Part shown: in pieces, positions 57,223-64,000 of the stretch | Numbering within the stretch: position 1 is the stretch's first letter | Layout of the letters: the number at the start of each line of letters is the position of its first letter | DNA from: Bubalus kerabau | Lineage: Eukaryota > Chordata > Mammalia > Artiodactyla > Bovidae | Direction of reading: 5' to 3' | Assembly (NCBI RefSeq): GCF_029407905.1 | Contig: NC_073627.1 | Span: 46,865,001 to 46,929,000, forward strand | DNA: 64,000 nt | Made by a program: the position numbers and the translations under genes | Notes under the pieces: model-generated | The model's input: the letters and a program-made list of their open reading frames with translations, nothing else | What the model was told of the DNA's origin: nothing | The model's database searches: none

Positions 57223-59350
57223 CTAATGTGTCTGTATTCCTTTTCTTTAATCTGATTTGACAGTTTTGCACCATTTACATTCACTGTACTTATTAATATA
57301 TTTGGATTTTTCTCTAACATCTTAATTTGTCCCAGCTTTCCTATGTTATTCTGTCTCCTCTTTCCTATGTTTTTTAGGACTGATGATTCTTTTCTCATTC
57401 TGACTTCCCCTACCCCAATCTACTACCTTGTAAGTTAAAAACTCATTTCTATTCTTTTAATGACTACACTAGAAAATTTTACATGTACTTATAACTCATG
57501 AGAGTTATAAGCTAATCAATACATTTATCCTTTTCCTGAACAACCAAGGACCTTAAACACTTGAAATATAATAACTCACCCTTCCAGTTTATATGCTATT
57601 GTGCTATTTAATTCTAACCTGCATTTTAAATCCAATATAATATTATTTTATAGAGTCAGTTGATTTATATGCATCCACATATTTACTAATTTCTTTGCTC
57701 TTCATTTTGCATTTCAGACTTTCATTTAGTAATCAGACATCCTCCTACCTGATATATATCCTTTAGCATTTCCTTTTTCTTTGCTTTTTATCTATTTTAT
57801 TTTTTAAATCATAAAACTATGATAACACATTTATAGGAGACTTGGAAAATACAGAATAAAGTTACATATATATTTCCATATATATGTACGGAAATATATT
57901 TACATACATATAGTTCCACTTTATATTACAATTTTTTTAAGTAGATAAATTAAGATTTTCAGTTGGAGTTTCAATATCAAACTCTCAGAAATTAATAGAA
58001 TGAATGTACAGAGTAGTAGAAGAACATACTAGACCTGAAAAGCATTATGAACCAATTCTACATAATTAAGATTTATACTATGGTTTTTCCAGTAGTCCTG
58101 TATGGATGTGAGAGTTGCACCATAAAGAAGGTTGAGCACCAAAGAACTGATGCCTTCAAACTGTGGTGTTGGAGAAAATTCTTGAGAGTCCCTTGGACTG
58201 CAAGGAGATCAAACCAGTCAATCCTTAAGGAAATCAACCTATTGATGATTATTCACTGGAAAGACTGATGCTGAAGTTCCAGTACTTTGGCCACCGATGT
58301 GAAGAGCCAACTCATTGAAAAAGACCCTGATTCTGGGAAAGATTGAAGACAGGAGGAGAAGGGGATGACAGAGGACTGACTCAATGGACAAGAGTTTGAG
58401 CAGGCTCTGGGAGATGTGCAGGACAGGGAAGCCTGGCGTGCTGCAGCCCCTGGGGTCACAAAGAGTTGGACACAACTGAGCAACTGAACAACAAGATTTA
58501 TATAATTTTCACACAACAGTAGGATATAAATTCTATTCAAGTTCCCACTGAATTTCCTTTAGTGTGGTTCTAACTCTGTTTTTATTTTTTCAGAAAGATT
58601 CTTTGTTGTTCATGAAAAATAAATTCTCTCAGTATAGAATTTTGATTTATTTTCTCTAGGCCTGTTATGCCTTCAAAGCTAATCTGCTTTTAAGGTATTT
58701 TCTTTGTCTTTGATATTCTGGGGTTTCACTAGAGGATTGGGGGCAGATTTCTTTTAATTTTTCTAATTTGGGATACACTGGACTTCCTGACTGTCTCTTT
58801 CATAATTCTGGAAATTCTTTTTCTTTTTCTTCAAATATCGCTCTGCCCATTCTCTCCTCTCCATGATTAGATGCACATTAGACCTTTTCATTAATCTTCC
58901 ACGTTTCTTAATATGTCTTTTTTAAGTTTCATTTCTTGGACTAAGTGAAATTCTGGATAATTTTTTGATTCTGTCTTTCATTTCCCTATTCTCTCTTCAG
59001 CTTTGTCTTAACCAATGTTAAATCTATCCACTGAGTTTTACAGTTTAATTATTTAGCTTTTATTTCTATGAATTGCCTAGTCACATGATCTCAATGACTA
59101 GTTCTCGTATTTTTAGGACTTTCATTTCTTGAAACACATTAAGCATTCTGGTAGTCTTTCTGATAATTCAGTATAAGACATCCTCATGAGTCTGTTCTTT
59201 AGTCTCACCTCCCTTGTGTCCTGTCTTGCTTCTTTATATGTGTGGTGATCCTTTACTATGAACTGCTTATTTTCCTTAGAATACCATCTGTGGAAGTTCT
59301 ATTTCTTTAAGGTCTGGTATGAAGGTGGTTTCCTCTCCGCTCTCATCAGA
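57223..59350 (-). mobile_element. Old L1 relic, antisense, split by BovB
   Basis: L1M-like antisense blocks: tttacattcactgtacttat, ctctcagtatagaattttga, tcttcaaatatcgctctgcc, gattagatgcacattagacc. 57760-58070 is AT-rich and not clearly L1. Confidence 0.5.
58079..58494 (+). mobile_element. BovB LINE 3' fragment
   Basis: Starts tatggtttttccagtagtcc and ends caactgaacaacaag; diverged, with several small deletions. Opposite in orientation to the BovB at 56103-57222. Confidence 0.9.
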
Positions 59351-59946
59351 TGCCCAGGGGCAATACCAGACCTGGATGGACCACTTTAAATTGTTGGCTT
59401 CAGCCTTTTTAGGCCACCTAGGTATGAGTTTGGACTGCAAATCTCATCAAAGCCGGCTTATGATTATTGATTCTCAAAGGAGGTTCACTCACCCCACTTG
59501 GCTCAGTGCCAAACTCCAAGGCAGTTTTCCTTTCCGACAGTGAGAGATTATTTCCGGAGCTAGCTCTTAGTAGAGGCAATCCTCTAGAGACCTAGCTTTG
59601 TGCAGCTGGTGTATACATATGTGTGAGTGTGCATGTGGTTTGTAATCCCCTACTCTGAGCAGGCCCTGGGCTTCCCTTCAAGGACCCAATCTTGGACACC
59701 CATACTCAAAGGTACCCACACTCAAAGGTACCATTTCAACAATTGCCCACAGGGTGAAGGTAGCATGGTACTCTCCTCACTTGCCCTTCACTCAGTTAAT
59801 TTCTGCCTTCACTCAGCACCTGGCCTACATATTCCTTGCTTGCTTGTTAGTTCATGACTGTATTAAGGAAGTTGGTTTTTTATAATTTACCTAACTTTCT
59901 GGTTGTTTTCAGTTGGTTTTAAAGGCCGCTTTGTTCACCCTATTGC
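59351..59946. other. Unannotated intron sequence
   Basis: About 0.6 kb; a 10-bp ctcaaaggta direct repeat sits near 59705 and 59722. Nothing else recognised. Confidence 0.4.
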
Positions 59947-59959
59947 CATCAAATGCATT

Positions 59960-60234
59960 GCTGCTGCTGCTGCTAAGTCACTTCAGTCGTGTCCGATTCT
60001 GTGCGACCCCATAGACGGCAGCCCACCAGGCTCCCCTGTCCCTGGGATTCTCCAGGCAAGAACACTGGAGTGGGTTGCCATTTCCTTCTCCAATGCATGA
60101 AAGTGAAAAGTGAAAGTGAAGTCGCTCAGTCGTGTCCGACTCTTAGCGACCCCATGGACTGCAGCCTACCAGGCTCCTCCATCCATGGGATTTTCCAGGC
60201 AAGAGTACTGGAGTGGGGTGCCATTGCCTTCTCC
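59960..60234 (-). mobile_element. BOV-A2 dimeric SINE with perfect duplication
   Basis: Antisense dimer starting with (TGC)n and flanked by catcaaatgcatt at 59947-59959 and 60235-60247 (13 bp, perfect), so recent. Confidence 0.95.
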
Positions 60235-60299
60235 CATCAAATGCATTACTCACATGTATTTTAAAAATCTTCATGTTTATGTTCCTAGGTGAAACTCAC

Positions 60300-61850
60300 C
60301 TCTAATTTCATTTTTTAAATGTTAACCTTGTACTAAGGTAATAGTAATCTCATAAAATACATCGGGTAGTGGCTTCTCTTCTTCCCATCCTCCAAAACCA
60401 TGTATGTATGATAGGAATTACTGGCTCCTTGAAGGATTTATAAAACTTATCTATAAAACCATCTGGGCCTGAAGTTCTTGGCAGAGTTGGAAGAAGGCAG
60501 ACTTCTGATTAGTGATTCAGAATCTCTAAGGTTACTGATTTATTCAGGTTTTCTATTTCTTCTTGAGTTAATTTTGATAACATTATTCTAGAAAACTAGT
60601 GCTTCCCAGGTGGTGCTAGTAAAGAATCCTCCTGCCGATGCAGGAGACACAAGAGATTCAGGTTCAATCCCTGAGTTGGGAAGATCCCTTGGAGTTGGAA
60701 ATGGCACCCCACCCCAGTATTCTTGCCTAGAAAATTCTATGGGCAGAGGAGCCTGGCAGGCTACAGTATATGAGGCTGCAAAGAGTAGGACACAACTGAG
60801 CACGCACACACATTCTATTATTAGAAAACTAATTTTGAGGATTCATTGGCATACAGCTGTTTGTGATACTCTGATGCTTTAAAAAAATCTCTGTAATATA
60901 GAGGCTGTAACCTTTTTTCATTCTGAATATTGTTCTCTCTTTTTAAAATCAATTTTTAAAAGGTCTAATTAATTTTTTGATCTATAACTTTTAGTTTTTG
61001 CTATTTAAAAATTATTTTCTCACTTTCTTTAGATTTTCCTTGGATTCCCTTTACTGACTTCTTGAACTGTATCTTATCTCATTTACTTTTGGTCTTCTTT
61101 TTCTTTGTTTGTTTGTTTTTAACAAAGGCATAACAAGTGGGCCACTTTAGGAGTATTCTACTGATTCTGATAAATTCTTTGTCATGCAGTTTCACATATT
61201 TTGTAGTTTCCATTGAGATTTCTTCTTCAACCTGTGAGTTATTTAGGAGAACACTTTTTTAAAGTTCCCAAGCATATTTAAAAAAAAAACCTTTTTAAAT
61301 GCTGGTTTTTATTTTACTTGTGAGGATGGAGAATACATCTGTATATATATTTGTTAAAACAGGTGAGACTTCCTTTGTGCTCTAGCTTATGGTCATTTCT
61401 TAAAAATGTTCTATGTATACTTGAAAGGAATATGTACTTCCTATCCCCTGGGTACAGAGATCATTTGATTAAAGTTTAAATTTGGTTTTCAAAGCTTCTG
61501 CACTCTTGCTAAGGTTTTTGCTTGATCTATCAGTTTTTGGTAGAGTTGGTTTAAAATCTCCCTCTAGAATTGTGAACTTGTCAATTTTGCCTTTTTTGCC
61601 TTTTACATTTTTCAGGGTCGTCGTCGTCTTTTTTTTTTTGCTTTTTAGAATTTAAATACCATCACGGCTGTATTGTTAGGTACCTAGTTCAAAATGGCTT
61701 TATTGAGTATTTTCTTTTTATTATTACTAGTCTATCTGTATTTAATAGATTTCCCCCTTAAATTTTATGTTCTCTCACATTAATATTGCCTTCACCAGTT
61801 TTCTTGGGGGAGGGGGCTTGATATGTCTTTATCTACCTTTTTGTTCTTAA
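60300..61850 (-). mobile_element. Old L1 ORF2 region, antisense, split by a SINE
   Basis: Antisense ORF2 blocks: aaaccatctgggcctgaag, ggttttctatttcttcttga, tttttgatctataactttta and tgatctatcagtttttggta. Confidence 0.65.
60599..60821 (+). mobile_element. Bov-tA SINE in L1
   Basis: Sense Bov-tA flanked by tagaaaacta at 60589-60598 and 60822-60831. Confidence 0.93.
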
Positions 61851-62159
61851 TCTTTCTGCAGAGTATTAATTAGCTATAATAACTCCTATGAACACGGCAA
61901 AACCTTGGTGTTATTGCAGGTTAAGTTCCAGGCCACGGCAGTAACATGAACACTGCAATAGCGTGAGTCACATGAATTTTGTGGTTTACTGGCTTTCTGG
62001 ACTGACGGGTTGTCTCTATTCTTTTGCTTGTCCCTGCTCCCTCTCTCATTCCCTACCTCTACACACACAGAGATTGGGGAGCTCTAGCAGAGACTGCTAG
62101 GCTAGCTGCCTACCTCATATACAGTACTTTTTTCCCACTTTGAAACAGAATACTTACTT

Positions 62160-62520
62160 CTAGCTGGGAGCAATGCTAACCAAAATGAAAGGCACTTCCC
62201 AGCTTCCCTGGCAACTAAGCACATCAAATGAGATGGAGCTAAAGTACTGTATGAGGCTTCCAGGAAGTCTCTTTAAAAGGAAGAAGCTCCAGCTGCCATC
62301 TTGGACCAGGAGGATGGATGCCAAGCATTAAGACAGTAGAGCAGAAAGACAGAAGGAACCTGGGTCTCTAACAACCTTAGAGCTGCTATGCCAGTGCTGG
62401 GATACCTTCTTCCGTACTTCATTTCCACAGAGAGAAATAAATGTCTCTCTGTTTAATCCACTAATTTGGGGGTGGGTGGGGTTTATTTGTTTAGCAGCTG
62501 AATGCAATTCTCCATACAGA
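62160..62520 (+). mobile_element. LTR-like relic (tentative)
   Basis: agctgccatcttggaccagg, gaacctgggtctctaacaac and gagagaaataaatgtctc resemble an old mammalian LTR consensus. The family is uncertain; the 310 bp before it (61851-62159) show nothing. Confidence 0.4.
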
Positions 62521-62565
62521 AATGATAAATGGTCCTAGAATTTTTATTTAAAAAATGTAACATTG

Positions 62566-62870
62566 GGACTTCCCTAGTGGTCCAATGCTTAGGAGTCTAG
62601 CTTCCAGTGCAGGGGACATGGGTTTGATACGCGGTCCAGGAACTCAGATCCCATATGCTACAGGGCAACAAAGCCTATGCACTGTGACTACTGAGCCTGC
62701 GCTCTAGAGCCCATGAGCTGCACCTGCTGAGCCCATGTGCCCCAGAGCCTGTGGCTCCATAACAAGAGAAGCCCCTCTGTGTTGCAACTAGAGAAAACCT
62801 GCATGCCACAACGAAGAGCATCTGCATGCTGCAATAAAGACCCAGCACAGCCACAAATAAATAAATGTTA
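62566..62870 (+). mobile_element. CHR-type SINE, long form
   Basis: Starts gggacttccctagtggtcca and ends acccagcacagccacaaata with an A-rich tail. Confidence 0.92.
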
Positions 62871-64000
62871 AAAAATGAACATTTAACTACCAAATAGTGA
62901 AAATAAAAATGATTCTTTTCTAATCAACTTGAACATATTTTACAAACAATATATTACAATGAATGTGTTTTATAAAGTACATTCTATAAAATTCTGCGTG
63001 CGACTCTCTTTCTCATGTCCCACGCCTTTTTTCTAGGTTCGCTTTCCTTGCTGGATGACGCGGGTTGAAGCTGACTTGCAGAGAAAAGCTGAGGGACAAG
63101 AGGAGGGGTCTTAAGGGTATTCAAGTCTACAGCTCTGGTAGCCTTAACCCTCTCTGCCTTTCTGGAGGTTTGATTATACAAGCCAACACACTGTTCTTAT
63201 TTGTTGTCACCTGAGGCCAAAGAATCCTGACAAAAAGAACAGAAAGCTACTGGAGAGATGTATTCTTATGGCATTTGCCTAATTCATCCACAGTGAAGTA
63301 ACCAAAAATAATATAGATTTAAATTTTCAGAGAGGAAGTTGATTCAAAAAAAAAAAAGATAAAAATGAAGAAGAAAAAATACACTGGAAAAACACCAGGA
63401 GAGAAAGATAAAAATGAAGGAACTAAAAATAATGAGCCCCAGAATGCTGCCTAATTTATCAAACTCGTCAACAGCAGCAGTTAAGAGTAGAAATTTGTTC
63501 TTCAAGGGGAAAAAAACCTCAGACTAAAGTTATCAAACAGTATGAGGCCTCAAAGGAACAATAAAAAGCAGAAACGACTGCCCATAGTACATCTTTTTAT
63601 TTCAACTATTAAAACAGCCTAAGGGCAACACTTAAATACTAAACTTCCTCTTAAAGCTCTATCTTTAATTTGTATTCAGATACAACATAAGGATTGTACG
63701 TGACAATTTAACTCAAGATTTTTTTTTTAAAGCCAGGCCTTGTCTTCAGCACAGGGCTAAAATTTCTTTTATCAGGCACATACTATACCTGTAGTATACT
63801 GTTTTTATTTTTTTAAGACCACATTAAGACTTTCCCGTTGATGACAACAATATAAAAGGCCTAAATTTAAGAAGATTATTCATCTGGGACACAAACAACT
63901 GTTTCACCAAGCCATGTTAAAAAACAAACAAAACAGTAATAAGAATTACTACAACATTCATTTAAAATACATGTTCTTCAATTTGATTTACTATAGTTAC
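62871..64000. other. Unannotated intron sequence at the right edge
   Basis: About 1.1 kb, AT-rich, with A-runs near 63348 and 63725. No myosin exon or named repeat seen. Confidence 0.45.

Larger units (their letters stand above)
50254..64000 (-). other. MYO1D: MYO1D intron, 5' part, more than 13.7 kb
   Basis: Upstream of the VRCIKPN exon I find no further myosin exon to the end of the window, so the rest of the motor is encoded beyond 64000. The interval is mostly L1, HAL1-like and BovB sequence. The tail 62871-64000 has no repeat I can name, apart from A-rich runs. Confidence 0.8.

Noticed and set aside
59947..60247. CRISPR-like or tandem repeat array
   Set aside because: The repeated units are the two monomers of a dimeric SINE bounded by a target duplication, with no regular spacers.

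Overview
This window is mammalian, and specifically bovid ruminant, nuclear DNA. The evidence is the dense mix of repeats found together only in that lineage: BovB (RTE) LINEs, Bov-tA and BOV-A2 SINEs built on a BovB tail, CHR-type tRNA-derived SINEs, and ruminant L1 3' ends. All sit on a background of old L1, L2, MIR and MaLR-like relics. The repeats do not separate cattle, sheep and goat.

The only gene I can support is MYO1D (unconventional myosin Id), on the minus strand and running through the whole window. Four internal coding exons are visible, in transcript order 50253-50087, 40425-40218, 5790-5567 and 840-696. Every exon has AG/GT borders, the phases join without a break (167, 208, 224 and 145 nt; 744 nt, 248 residues), and the protein runs from the end of the myosin motor, through the converter and IQ neck, to the start of the TH1 tail. 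The first exons and the C-terminal exons lie outside the window. The introns are about 9.7 kb, 34.4 kb and 4.7 kb, with flanking introns of more than 13.7 kb and at least 695 bp.

The rest is intron. Repeats cover much of it, often nested: SINEs inside L1 (11.4, 50.4 kb), an L1 inside a SINE (28.3 kb), SINEs inside L2 (1.3, 22.7, 42.3, 48.1 kb), and one BOV-A2 inside an oppositely oriented BOV-A2 (37.0-37.5 kb). Two truncated BovB copies of about 1.5-1.6 kb (19.6-21.3 and 34.1-35.7 kb) keep recognisable reverse-transcriptase motifs but have broken frames. A third, antisense copy is at 56.1-57.2 kb. Repeat-poor stretches are at 5.8-6.9, 9.6-11.3, 14.8-17.9 and 29.2-30.7 kb; the last has clustered short inverted repeats and is the best candidate for a regulatory element.

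I found no rRNA, tRNA gene, CRISPR array, operon or microbial system. Nearly all short open frames are translations of SINE, LINE or unique intron DNA. I see no convincing new biological system; the findings below are modest structural and regulatory leads.
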